Below are positions 1-8,226 of a stretch of 64,000 nucleotides of DNA, one piece after another. The DNA lies in assembly GCF_021601625.1 (NCBI RefSeq), contig NZ_BQHR01000006.1, positions 1 through 64,000 of the forward strand, given 5' to 3'. The notes under the pieces were generated by a model, which had not been told where the DNA came from, did no database searches, and saw only the letters and a program-made list of their open reading frames with translations. This stretch comes from Pseudomonas paraglycinae. GTDB lineage: Bacteria; Pseudomonadota; Gammaproteobacteria; Pseudomonadales; Pseudomonadaceae. The position numbers and the translations under genes are program-made. Position 1 is the first letter of the stretch. The number at the start of each line of letters is the position of its first letter.

Positions 1-181
1 ATTAATATTGTACGAACCCTCCCCCGCCTTCCAATACTCGCCTCAAGCAACCACCCACCCGGGCCGGATGCGAACAGGCGAGGGAATGCGCGAGTGCTGC
101 GCATAGAAACGGCCGATTGCCCGGGACGTGGATGCTGTGAGCCGCAAGGCTCCCTTCCCCGCTATCAGGAGATCGACTTCA
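1..181 (+). promoter_or_regulatory. Leader or promoter region upstream of the first operon
   Basis: No gene is supported in these bases. They precede the amidohydrolase operon and probably carry its promoter and leader. Two dyads are visible: ATGCGC (86-91) with GCGCAT (99-104), and GAGCC (139-143) with GGCTC (148-152) closed by a GCAA tetraloop. A TTGTACGA sequence lies near position 8. A Shine-Dalgarno AGGAG sits just before the ATG at 182. The upstream end is cut by the window, so a longer regulatory region is possible. Confidence 0.4.
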
Positions 182-1111
182 ATGATCATCGATATCAGCT
201 GCTATCCCACGGATCTCGTGGACCTCGCCTGGAGGCATGACGGTGACCCGTTCACCGGCGAGCGTCTGCTGGAGATGATGGATGGCCCGTACATGGTCAA
301 CGGCAAGCCTCGCCGCATCGACAAAGCCTTCATCCAGCCGCCGCAGGGCAACACCATCTACACCTGGACCGACGGCGAATTGTCGGGCCGCGAATCCATC
401 GACGCCTACATGGCCTACACCCTGAAAATGGTCCAGACCTACCCGGACCGTTTCATCGGCTGCTTCGTCTACAACCCGCGCTGCGGCGTGGAAAACGGCG
501 TCGAGGCGATCGAGCGTTACGTGAAAGAACACGGTTTCAAGATGGTGCAGATGCAGGCCAACATGCACGCCTACCGTCCTGACCGCGCGCTGGACTGGGT
601 CCGTCCGGCCTTCGAGAAATGTGCCGAGCTGGGCATCCCGGTCAAGCTGCACACCGGCGACGGGCCTTACAGCATCCCGTCGGAATGGGTGCCGATGATC
701 AAGGAGTTCCCCAACGTCGATTTCATCATGGCCCACTTCGGTGTGCAGACCGGCGGCGTCTACGTGTTCGAACCGATGCAGTGGGCGATGGAGCTGCCCA
801 ACGTCTATTGCGAGTCCGGCTGGTGCCTGCAATCGCGGATCGTCGAGTTCGCCAAAGTCCTGCCGACCCACAAGATCCTGTTCGGCACCGACACCCCGCC
901 GAACGAACCGGGCATGTGGCTGCGCCTGCTCGAAGTGCTCTGCCACGAGCCGCCGCAGGGCCTTAACCTCGACGAGGACACCCTCGAAGACTACCTGGGC
1001 AACAACACCGCACGGATGATCGGCCTCGAGCCGTCCCCGCCGCCGCGTTCCGTTTCCGAAGCAGAGGCGCAACTCAAGCGCCCCGTCTCCACCCAACTGG
1101 CCAGGAGCTGA
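182..1111 (+). CDS. Amidohydrolase family 2 (ACMSD-like) protein lacking the HxH motif
   Basis: This 309-residue TIM-barrel protein belongs to the ACMSD-type amidohydrolases, which decarboxylate or hydrolyse ring acids with one divalent metal. The start is the ATG at 182 because AGGAG lies at good spacing; an in-frame ATG further upstream has no such site. The later metal and catalytic residues are present (H157 in LHTGDG, H185 in AHFG, D237 in FGTD). The first-strand HxH is missing: residues 4-9 read DISCYP where the next gene has DTHLHP. It is closely similar along its length to that next gene, four bases downstream. It may be an inactive partner in a heteromer or bind metal differently. 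Substrate is unknown. Confidence 0.85.
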   Translation: MIIDISCYPTDLVDLAWRHDGDPFTGERLLEMMDGPYMVNGKPRRIDKAFIQPPQGNTIYTWTDGELSGRESIDAYMAYTLKMVQTYPDRFIGCFVYNPRCGVENGVEAIERYVKEHGFKMVQMQANMHAYRPDRALDWVRPAFEKCAELGIPVKLHTGDGPYSIPSEWVPMIKEFPNVDFIMAHFGVQTGGVYVFEPMQWAMELPNVYCESGWCLQSRIVEFAKVLPTHKILFGTDTPPNEPGMWLRLLEVLCHEPPQGLNLDEDTLEDYLGNNTARMIGLEPSPPPRSVSEAEAQLKRPVSTQLARS

Positions 1112-1115
1112 ACCG

Positions 1116-2021
1116 ATGATCATCGACACCCATCTGCACCCCACCAACCTGGTCGACGAGGCCTGGCGCCACACCGGCGAACCGTTCACCGGCGAGCGCA
1201 TGCTCAAGCTGATGGACGGCCCGTACATGATCAACGGCAAGCCGCGCCGGATCGACATGGGCTTCATCCAGCCGCCACCGGGCAACACCGGTTATCGCGA
1301 CGGCAACCGCCGTGGCCGCGAGGGCGTGCGTGACTATATGTCGTATGTCGCCGAACTGTGCGTGAAGTACCCGGACCGCTTCATCGGCAACTTCAACTTC
1401 AACCCGCGCTGGGGACCGGAAAACGGTGCGGCAGAGCTGGAATTCCACATCAAGGAATACGGCTTCAAGATGCTCAAGCTGCACGCCAACATGCACGGCT
1501 ATCGCCCGGATCGCGCACTCGACTGGCTGCGTCCGGCGATGAAGGTCTGCGCCAAGTACAACATCGTGGTGCTGATCCACACCGGTGACGGCCCGTACAC
1601 CATTCCGACGATGTTCTACCCGATCATCCGCGAGTTCCCGATGGTCAATTTCATCATCGGTCACTTCGGCATCCAGACCGGCGGCAACTACTCGTTCGAG
1701 GCGTTCTGGATGGCGATGGACACGCCGAACGTGTACTGCGAATCCGGCTGGTGCTTCCAGTCGCGGATCGTCGAGTTCGCCAAGGAGCTGCCGCGCAACA
1801 AGATCGTGTTCGGCACTGACTCGCCGCCGAACGAACCGGGCATGTGGCTGCGCGAGCTGGAAGTGCTGTGCTCGCCGGCGCCGCAGGGCCTGGGGATCGA
1901 CGAGGATCACCTTGAGGATTACCTGGGCAACAACATCGCCCGGTTGTGCGGGATCGAACCGACCCCGCCGCCCAAGGATTTGGCCGAAGCGGACATTCGT
2001 CTGACCACGACCTATCTCTAA
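1116..2021 (+). CDS. Amidohydrolase family 2 (ACMSD-like) enzyme with complete metal site
   Basis: This 301-residue protein is the intact member of the tandem amidohydrolase pair. It has H6-x-H8 after the first strand, H155 in IHTGDG, H183 in GHFG and the catalytic D235 in FGTDSPP. Relatives include aminocarboxymuconate-semialdehyde decarboxylase, 5-carboxyvanillate decarboxylase and gamma-resorcylate decarboxylase, so either non-oxidative decarboxylation or hydrolysis is possible. It follows the first gene after a four-base gap, which implies co-translation and possibly a heteromer. The UbiD/UbiX genes downstream suggest the substrate or product is an aromatic or heteroaromatic acid. The specific reaction cannot be read from sequence. 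Confidence 0.88.
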   Translation: MIIDTHLHPTNLVDEAWRHTGEPFTGERMLKLMDGPYMINGKPRRIDMGFIQPPPGNTGYRDGNRRGREGVRDYMSYVAELCVKYPDRFIGNFNFNPRWGPENGAAELEFHIKEYGFKMLKLHANMHGYRPDRALDWLRPAMKVCAKYNIVVLIHTGDGPYTIPTMFYPIIREFPMVNFIIGHFGIQTGGNYSFEAFWMAMDTPNVYCESGWCFQSRIVEFAKELPRNKIVFGTDSPPNEPGMWLRELEVLCSPAPQGLGIDEDHLEDYLGNNIARLCGIEPTPPPKDLAEADIRLTTTYL

Positions 2022-2075
2022 ACAGGGTCTGACCCGGCTTCAACCCAGCCACACAGCGACTTTACAGGCGCGAAG

Positions 2076-2171
2076 ATGATCCGGCGTTCGCTCGACCGGC
2101 AGGCCAACGGCTTGTCGATCGAACGCCAGCCTCACCCCTGCGCGCCTGCTTTTTACGAGGTGAAACCATGA
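2076..2171 (+). CDS. Possible 31-codon leader ORF overlapping the ubiD-like start
   Basis: The otherwise empty 146 bases between the second amidohydrolase and the decarboxylase hold an ATG at 2076 followed by 31 codons. Its TGA overlaps the ATG of the next gene as ATGA. Such an overlap can couple translation. There is only a weak upstream ribosome-binding site and no recognisable protein motif, so it may be chance. Confidence 0.2.
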   Translation: MIRRSLDRQANGLSIERQPHPCAPAFYEVKP

Positions 2172-3553
2172 CCCGTTCGACGCTCGGCGACTCTCAGGAT
2201 TTTCACGTATTCATCGACGCCTATCGCCGCCAGTACCCGGACGATGTGCTGACCATCACCCAACCCCTTTCTGCCGATCAGGAGGTCACCGCCCTGGTCG
2301 ATGCCCTCGCCGCCCAGGGTCGCGATCCGCTGCTGATCTGCGAAAACGTCGGCAACCTCGGCGTGCCGGTGGCGACCAATCTGTTCGCCTCCCGCCGGCG
2401 TATCGCACGGCTATTCGGCGTCAGCGCCGCGCAGTTGCACGAAACCTTCCAGACCCACGCCAACCAGCCGATCGCGCCGCGCTACGTCGAAACCGGCCCG
2501 ATACTCGACGAAGTCTTCGAAGGCGAAACCCTGGACCTGGCGCTACTGCCGATGCTCAAGCATTTCGACAGTGATCGCGGCCCGTACATCACCAACGCGA
2601 TCATCATCGCCGAGGACCCGCAGACCGGCATCGCCAACATGAGCTACCACCGCTCGATGCGTCACGCCCGTCAGGCCCTGGCTACCAGCCTGCACTCGCG
2701 CGGGCATCTGTGGCGGATGTTGCAGACCGCCCGCGAACGCGGTGAAGAACTGCGCGTGGCCATGGTGGTCGGCGCGCATCCGCTGTTCATGCTCGCCGCT
2801 GCTGCACGGCTGCCCTATGGCAGCGATGAACGCGCGGTGGCCGGCGGGCTGTTCGGTGCGCCGCTGGAACTGGTGAAGACTCCGCGCTACGGCATCGGCG
2901 TGCCGGCTTACGCCGAGTTTGTGCTCGAAGGTGCGATAGACCCGACGGCCTATGCCGAAGAAGGCCCGTTCGGCGAATTCAGCGGTTATTCCTCGGACCG
3001 TTCGACCAACAACGTGCTGCGCGTCGACACCCTATTGCGGCGCAAGGACGCGTGGCTGGTGGACGTGATGGGCGGGCGCTACGCCGAACACCTGACCCTG
3101 GCGCGACTGCCCCGTGAAGCGGAGATGAGCGAGAAGCTCAAGGCACGCTTCCCCGCCGTCACCGCCGTGCATTACCCGAACTCCGGCACGCATTTTCATT
3201 GCTACGTGGCGCTGGATCAAAGCCGCGACGGCGAGGCGCGGCAGATCATGCTGGCCCTGCTCGGCTGGGATCCGTACCTGAAAACCGTGATCGCGGTGGA
3301 CAGCGATATCGACCTCACCGACGACAGCCAGGTGCTGTGGGCGCTGGCCACGCATTTCCAGCCGCACCTCGACATCTTCACGATTGACGGTTTGCCCGGC
3401 AGCCCCCTGGATCCGTCGTCCTCGGTCAATGGCACCACCTCGCGCATGGGTCTGGATGCCACGCGTGGCTCGGGGTTCGACGGGATCAAGGCCCAGCTCG
3501 ATCAGGACGTGCTCGAACGTGCCCGGCAACTGCTTGAAAGTCTGCCATCGTGA
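2168..3553 (+). CDS. UbiD-family prenylated-FMN decarboxylase
   Basis: This 461-residue UbiD/Fdc-type enzyme would decarboxylate an aromatic, heteroaromatic or unsaturated acid using prenylated FMN, reversibly in some relatives. Visible signatures are the cofactor and metal segment around N157-M-S-Y-H-R162 and the catalytic EEGPFGEFSGY block with E265 and E270, as in ferulic acid decarboxylase. The length is normal for the family. The ATG is preceded by GAGG. The matching UbiX gene overlaps its stop codon, so the cofactor is made alongside. Generic ubiD for ubiquinone synthesis is unlikely because the context is catabolic. Its similarity group suggests a vanillate/gallate-type or heterocycle acid decarboxylase; the substrate is undetermined. 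Confidence 0.9.
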   Translation: MTRSTLGDSQDFHVFIDAYRRQYPDDVLTITQPLSADQEVTALVDALAAQGRDPLLICENVGNLGVPVATNLFASRRRIARLFGVSAAQLHETFQTHANQPIAPRYVETGPILDEVFEGETLDLALLPMLKHFDSDRGPYITNAIIIAEDPQTGIANMSYHRSMRHARQALATSLHSRGHLWRMLQTARERGEELRVAMVVGAHPLFMLAAAARLPYGSDERAVAGGLFGAPLELVKTPRYGIGVPAYAEFVLEGAIDPTAYAEEGPFGEFSGYSSDRSTNNVLRVDTLLRRKDAWLVDVMGGRYAEHLTLARLPREAEMSEKLKARFPAVTAVHYPNSGTHFHCYVALDQSRDGEARQIMLALLGWDPYLKTVIAVDSDIDLTDDSQVLWALATHFQPHLDIFTIDGLPGSPLDPSSSVNGTTSRMGLDATRGSGFDGIKAQLDQDVLERARQLLESLPS

Positions 3554-4188
3554 ACCGCCAGCGGATGGTGGTCGGCATCAGCGGCGCGTCCGGGTTCATC
3601 TACGGCGTGCGCCTGCTGGAGTTGCTGGCCGAGCTGAACATCGAAAGCCACTTGATCATCAGCCGCGCCGCGCTGCTGACCATGGCCCACGAAACCGATT
3701 ACAAACTGGCCGACGTCACAGCCCTCGCCAGCCACTACCACCGCGCCGATGACGTCGCCGCCGGGATCGCCAGCGGTTCGTTCCGCTGCCTGGGCATGGT
3801 GGTTGCGCCATGTTCGATGAGGACGCTGGCGGAGATCGCCACCGGCACGTCATCGGGGCTGATCGGCCGCGCCGCCGACGTCACCCTCAAGGAGCGCCGC
3901 ACCCTGGTGCTGATGGCCCGCGAGACGCCACTGACCCTCGCCCACCTGCGCAACATGACCGCCGTCACCGAGATGGGCGGCATCATCGCCCCGCCGGTAC
4001 CGGCCTTCTACGCCCGCCCAGACAGCCTGGCGCAAATGGTCGATCACAGCCTCGGCCGCGTCCTCGACCTGTTCGGCCTCGATGCCGGCACCGCGCTGCG
4101 CTGGGGTGAAACCCCGGCCCCCAGCCAAATCCAGCCTCACTCCCCTTCATCGTGCACCGGTCTATCAATACCAAGGAGCCTCACATGA
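3550..4188 (+). CDS. UbiX-family flavin prenyltransferase
   Basis: This 212-residue UbiX/Pad1-type enzyme prenylates reduced FMN to make the cofactor of the adjacent UbiD-type decarboxylase. It has the N-terminal GISGASG loop, the PCSM(R)TLAEIATG segment and the LMARETPL block typical of the family. The chosen start is GTG at 3550, which overlaps the upstream TGA as GTGA and so couples translation; an internal ATG at 3565 is an alternative. The extra copy beside a catabolic ubiD is commonly seen where prFMN is needed in quantity. Confidence 0.9.
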   Translation: MNRQRMVVGISGASGFIYGVRLLELLAELNIESHLIISRAALLTMAHETDYKLADVTALASHYHRADDVAAGIASGSFRCLGMVVAPCSMRTLAEIATGTSSGLIGRAADVTLKERRTLVLMARETPLTLAHLRNMTAVTEMGGIIAPPVPAFYARPDSLAQMVDHSLGRVLDLFGLDAGTALRWGETPAPSQIQPHSPSSCTGLSIPRSLT

Positions 4189-5228
4189 ACACCCCCTTCA
4201 ACGCCCCGACCCCGAACACCAAAATCCCGGTCACCATCCTCACCGGGTTCCTCGGTGCCGGCAAAACCACCCTGCTCAATTACATCCTCAAGGAGAACCA
4301 CGGCCGCAAGATCGCGGTGATCGAAAACGAGTTCGGCGAAGTCGGCATCGACGGCGACCTGGTGCTCAGCTCCGAAACCGAAGAAATCTACGAAATGGTC
4401 AACGGCTGCGTCTGCTGCACCGCCGAAGTCCGCGAGGATCTGGTGCGGATCGTCCGCGAACTGGTGGCGCGTCCGGTGCGGCTCGACCACATCCTGATCG
4501 AAACCAGCGGTCTGGCCGACCCGTACCCGGTGGCCCAGAGCTTTTTCATCAACGACCCGATCGCCGAGGAAGTCGAACTCGACGCCATCGTGACCATGGT
4601 CGATGCCAAGCACATCGCCCAGCACCTGGAAGATTTGCAACTGGACGGCGTCGACAATCAGGCCGTGGATCAGATCGTCTGCGCCGACCGCATCGTCATC
4701 AACAAGGTTGATCTGGTCAGTTCCGAAGAGGTGGAAACCCTGCGCGGCAAGATCCGCGGATTGAACGCCACGGCGGATCTGGTGACCTCGACCCACGCAC
4801 AGATCGACCTGTCGAAGATCCTCGGCATCGGCGCCTTCGAATGCACGCAGAAGCTGATGGAAATCGGCGCGGATCAGCACGATCACCACGAGCATGACCA
4901 TCACGCTGAAGAGCCCGATCACGTGCACGACCCGAGCGTGTCCTCAGTGGGCATCGCCGTGGACGGCGCCGTCAACCTGATGGCGTTCCACCGCTGGATC
5001 AGCGAATTGCGCAGTGCTCAAGCCGACAACCTGTACCGCATGAAAGGCGTGCTGGCGGTGGCCAACGAAGACCAGCGCTACGTGCTGCAAGGCGTGCACA
5101 GCCTGGTGGAGTTCCGCGCTTCGACCGCGTGGGGCAGCGAGCCGCGCTCGAGCAAGATCGTGTTCATCGGCCGCGACCTGGATCGGGCGGCGCTGAACCA
5201 GGGCTTCGCCGCCTGCCTGGCCGGCTGA
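4185..5228 (+). CDS. CobW/COG0523-family GTPase metallochaperone
   Basis: This 347-residue G3E-type GTPase belongs to the COG0523 family, which delivers zinc, cobalt or related metals to client enzymes. The P-loop GFLGAGKT is at residues 21-28, the metal-binding CVCC at 75-78 and the guanine-specificity motif NKVD at about 173-176. A histidine-rich stretch at about 231-249 could hold extra metal. The ATG overlaps the end of the ubiX-like gene as ATGA. Its place between ubiX and a permease inside an operon with three amidohydrolases suggests that one or more of those hydrolases is the client. Some family members are Zur-regulated; no Zur box was recognised here. Confidence 0.88.
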   Translation: MNTPFNAPTPNTKIPVTILTGFLGAGKTTLLNYILKENHGRKIAVIENEFGEVGIDGDLVLSSETEEIYEMVNGCVCCTAEVREDLVRIVRELVARPVRLDHILIETSGLADPYPVAQSFFINDPIAEEVELDAIVTMVDAKHIAQHLEDLQLDGVDNQAVDQIVCADRIVINKVDLVSSEEVETLRGKIRGLNATADLVTSTHAQIDLSKILGIGAFECTQKLMEIGADQHDHHEHDHHAEEPDHVHDPSVSSVGIAVDGAVNLMAFHRWISELRSAQADNLYRMKGVLAVANEDQRYVLQGVHSLVEFRASTAWGSEPRSSKIVFIGRDLDRAALNQGFAACLAG

Positions 5229-5293
5229 AACCCGGCATCGGAGCCGGTGGATGGCGGTTCCGGGCACACAGAACGAATACCCCTCTGTACCGA

Positions 5294-5301
5294 ATAACAA
5301 C
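5294..5301 (+). promoter_or_regulatory. Crc/Hfq-type motif AATAACAA
   Basis: AATAACAA fits the AAYAAYAA motif bound by Hfq with Crc in Pseudomonas catabolite repression. It lies 18 bases before the permease start, just upstream of the AGAGGTGA ribosome-binding site, where binding would block translation. Confidence 0.4.
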
Positions 5302-5319
5302 AGCTAGAGGTGATTCCCC

Positions 5320-6675
5320 ATGTCGTCAGCCAGTTCCTCCTCCACCGTCCACCCTGTCGACCGCATCTTGCCGGTGCGACAGATGCTCACCCTCGGCCTG
5401 CAGCACATGGCCGTCTCGTACATCGGCGCCATCGCCGTGCCGTTGATTGTTGCCAGTGCCTTGAAGATGTCCCACGCCGACACGGTGGTGCTGATCAGCA
5501 CCACGCTGTTCTGCTCCGGCATCGCCACCCTGTTGCAGACCGTCGGTTTCTGGAAGTTCGGCGTACGCCTGCCGATTCTGCAAGGCGTGGCGTTCAGCAG
5601 CGTCGGGCCGGTGATCGCCATCGGCAGCAACCCGGAGGTGGGGTTCGCCGGGGTCTGCGGGGCGGTGATCGGTGCGGGGATTTTCACCATGTTGATCGCG
5701 CCGTTCGTGGGCCGCTTGCGACGGTTTTTCCCGCCGGTGGTAACTGGCTGCATCGTCACGGTGATCGGTCTGCAGCTGTTCCCGATTGCCTATGAATGGG
5801 TCGGCGGCGGGCGCAACGCGAGCAACTTCGGCGCGCCGGCGTTTCTCGCCGTGGCCGTGGTGGTGTTGCTGACCATCCTGCTGGTCAACCGTTATGGCAG
5901 CCCGTTGCTGCGCAACATGGCGGTGCTGGTGGGGATGCTGGTGGGCGCCGGTCTGGCTTACGGTCTGGGCATGGGCAACTTTCACAGCGTCGAGGACGCG
6001 CCGTGGCTGACCGTGCCCTATCCGTTCTACTTCGGCTTGCCGACCTTCAGTCTGATCCCCATCGCCACCATGGTGGTGGTGATGATCGTGCAGATGGTCG
6101 AATCCATGGGGCTGTTCGTGGCCATCGGCGACATCGTCGACAAACCGGTGGAAGACAAACAGGTGATCAACGGCCTGCGCGCCAATGGCCTGGCCAGCAC
6201 CATCGCCGGGATGTTCGCCGCGTTTCCGTTCATTGCCTTCATGGAGAACGTCGGTCTGGTGATCCTGACCGGCGTGCGCAGCCGCTGGGTGGTGGCGATC
6301 AGCGGTCTGTTGATGTGCTCGATTGCGCTGGTGCCGAAAGCCGGGGCGATCATCGCCTCGATGCCGACCGCCGCGCTGGGCGGTGCCGGCATCGCGATGT
6401 TCGGCGTGGTCGCGGCAGCGGGCATCCAGACCCTGGCCAAGGTCGATTACGAACGCAATCGCTACAACGTGCTGATCGTCGGTTTCACCATCGCCGCCGC
6501 CCTGGTGCCGGTGCTCGCCCCGACCCTGTTTAAACAACTGCCCGAGTGGTCACAGCCGTTCCTGCACAGCAGCGTGGTCATCGCCTGCCTGGTGTCGGTG
6601 CTGCTCAACGCGGCGCTCAACGGCGTCAGCGTGCCAGAAACCACAGCCGGCAAATCCGCCTCGCATATCCTCTGA
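5320..6675 (+). CDS. NCS2 (nucleobase:cation symporter 2) permease
   Basis: This 451-residue inner-membrane protein has about 12-14 hydrophobic segments. The first transmembrane region contains the QH pair of the NAT/NCS2 family (QHMAVSYIGA). A later segment carries the family signature ENVGLVILTG, matching [QE]NxGxxxxTG. Relatives import xanthine, urate, uracil or similar ring compounds with protons or sodium. AGAGGTGA precedes the ATG. It sits between the CobW gene and a guanine-deaminase-like hydrolase, so it probably imports the ring compound processed by this operon. A purine or pterin-like oxo-heterocycle fits better than an open-chain acid. Confidence 0.9.
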   Translation: MSSASSSSTVHPVDRILPVRQMLTLGLQHMAVSYIGAIAVPLIVASALKMSHADTVVLISTTLFCSGIATLLQTVGFWKFGVRLPILQGVAFSSVGPVIAIGSNPEVGFAGVCGAVIGAGIFTMLIAPFVGRLRRFFPPVVTGCIVTVIGLQLFPIAYEWVGGGRNASNFGAPAFLAVAVVVLLTILLVNRYGSPLLRNMAVLVGMLVGAGLAYGLGMGNFHSVEDAPWLTVPYPFYFGLPTFSLIPIATMVVVMIVQMVESMGLFVAIGDIVDKPVEDKQVINGLRANGLASTIAGMFAAFPFIAFMENVGLVILTGVRSRWVVAISGLLMCSIALVPKAGAIIASMPTAALGGAGIAMFGVVAAAGIQTLAKVDYERNRYNVLIVGFTIAAALVPVLAPTLFKQLPEWSQPFLHSSVVIACLVSVLLNAALNGVSVPETTAGKSASHIL

Positions 6676-6687
6676 CTGGAGCTGCCC

Positions 6688-8076
6688 ATGACTCAACTTC
6701 AAAACATCCTGATCAAGCACCCGGTGGCGGTGATGACCGGTCTGCGCGGCCCCCGTGCCCGGGCCGGCGCCGTGGACATCCGCGTGGTCAACGGCCGTAT
6801 CGCGGAAATGGCCGCCAACCTTGAGCCGCAACCCGGTGAACGAGTGATCGACGCGCGAAATTCGGTGGTCTACCCGGGCTGGATCAACACCCACCATCAC
6901 CTGTTCCAGAACCTGCTCAAAGCCGTGCCCGAAGGCTTGAATCAGGACCTGCAAGGCTGGCTGGCCAGCGTGCCCTATCCGCGCCTGAACCGCTTCACCC
7001 CGCAACTGGCGCGGATCGCCGCACGGCTGGGGATGGTCGAACTACTGCTGTCCGGCGTCACCACCTGCGCCGATCACCATTACCTCTACCACGCCCACGG
7101 CAGCACCGAGACCGGCGACTTGCTGTTCGACCTCGCCGAGGAATTCGGCCTGCGTTTCGTGCTCTGCCGTGGCGGTGCGCTGGAGTCGGCGAGCGCACAC
7201 CCAGGCTTCTCGAAAACCGCGCTGCAACCGGAATCACTGGAGCAAATGGTCGGCGATATCGAACGGCTGAAATCGCGCTACCACCAGGACACCCCGGATG
7301 CTCTGCGCCGGGTGGTGGTGGCGCCAACCACGCCGACCTTCTCGCTGCCGCCAACGCTGTTGCGCGAACTGGCGCACACCGCCCGAGGCATGGGATTGCG
7401 CCTGCACACGCACCTGTCTGAAACCGAGAACTACGTGAACTTCTGCCGCGACAAGTACAACTGCCTGCCGGTGGAATTCGTCGCCGAACACGAATGGCTC
7501 GGCCCGGACGTCTGGTTCGCCCACGCCGTGCACCTGCAACCGGGGGAAATCCGCATGCTCGCCCAGACCGGCACCGGCGTCTCCCACTGCCCGGTGAGCA
7601 ACGCCCGGCTCGGCAGCGGCGTCGCGCCAATCCCGCAGATGTATGAAGCCGGCGTGCCGATCTCCCTCGGCGTCGACGGCGTGGCCTCCAACGAATCCGG
7701 AAGCATGGTCGGCGAAGCCAACACCGCGTGGCTGATCCACCGCGCCGAACAAGGCGCCTCGGCCACCACCGCCGAAGACGTCATCCACTGGGGCACGGCC
7801 GGCGGCGCGCAAGTGCTCGGCCTCGGCGCGGTCGGTACGCTGGAAGTCGGCCAGGCAGCGGATCTGGTGATCTACAGTCTCGACCACCCACGCTTCTACG
7901 GTTTCCACGACAGCGCCGTCGCACCGGTCGTCGCGGGTGAGCCGATTGCCGTGAAATACAGCCTGGTGGGTGGGCGGATCGTCGTCGACAACGGCGTGAT
8001 TCCGGGGCTGGATATCGAGCGGATGCGGGCCGAGGCCTGGGAGGGTGTGCAGGCGATGATGAGGGTCGACGATTGA
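6688..8076 (+). CDS. ATZ/TRZ-type amidohydrolase, probable 8-oxoguanine-deaminase-like enzyme
   Basis: This 462-residue COG0402 amidohydrolase has the HxH motif at H69/H71 (NTHHHLF), a later HTHLSE segment, FAHAVHL and a GVDGVASNES block with the catalytic aspartate. That pattern is of guanine, 8-oxoguanine, isoxanthopterin and hydroxyatrazine deaminases. From memory, the Pseudomonas relatives of this type act on 8-oxoguanine, releasing ammonia and urate. Isoxanthopterin is an equally plausible substrate. It starts 12 bases after the permease stop with GGAG upstream, as the last gene of the operon. Substrate assignment is inference from family. Confidence 0.8.
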   Translation: MTQLQNILIKHPVAVMTGLRGPRARAGAVDIRVVNGRIAEMAANLEPQPGERVIDARNSVVYPGWINTHHHLFQNLLKAVPEGLNQDLQGWLASVPYPRLNRFTPQLARIAARLGMVELLLSGVTTCADHHYLYHAHGSTETGDLLFDLAEEFGLRFVLCRGGALESASAHPGFSKTALQPESLEQMVGDIERLKSRYHQDTPDALRRVVVAPTTPTFSLPPTLLRELAHTARGMGLRLHTHLSETENYVNFCRDKYNCLPVEFVAEHEWLGPDVWFAHAVHLQPGEIRMLAQTGTGVSHCPVSNARLGSGVAPIPQMYEAGVPISLGVDGVASNESGSMVGEANTAWLIHRAEQGASATTAEDVIHWGTAGGAQVLGLGAVGTLEVGQAADLVIYSLDHPRFYGFHDSAVAPVVAGEPIAVKYSLVGGRIVVDNGVIPGLDIERMRAEAWEGVQAMMRVDD

Positions 8077-8083
8077 TGCATGA

Positions 8084-8130
8084 CCGGTGGGAGCGACGGT
8101 GCGACGATTCGCCTCGTCGGCTCCCGCCGG
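8084..8130. repeat. REP-like inverted repeat after the first operon
   Basis: CCGGTGGGAGC (8084-8094) pairs with GCTCCCGCCGG (8120-8130) with one mismatch. The GGTGGGAGC core resembles the short palindromes common between Pseudomonas genes. It may act as a transcript 3' end. Confidence 0.5.
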
Positions 8131-8182
8131 CGGCATTAGCGCCATGCGCTTTTGTCGACTAACGTTAGTACCTCATCGGATT

Positions 8183-8217
8183 GAGCCCCTGCCGGTTACA
8201 CCGGGCTCTTGATCAAG
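8183..8217 (+). promoter_or_regulatory. Hairpin and palindrome before a small gene
   Basis: GAGCCC (8183-8188) pairs with GGGCTC (8203-8208). A perfect palindrome CTTGATCAAG (8208-8217) follows directly and overlaps the AAGGAG ribosome-binding site of the next gene. It could be an operator or a structure controlling translation. Confidence 0.35.
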
Positions 8218-8226
8218 GAGAGACTG

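Noticed and set aside
179-1288. Minus-strand frame over the first amidohydrolase
   Set aside because: It mirrors the amidohydrolase codons and has no motif.
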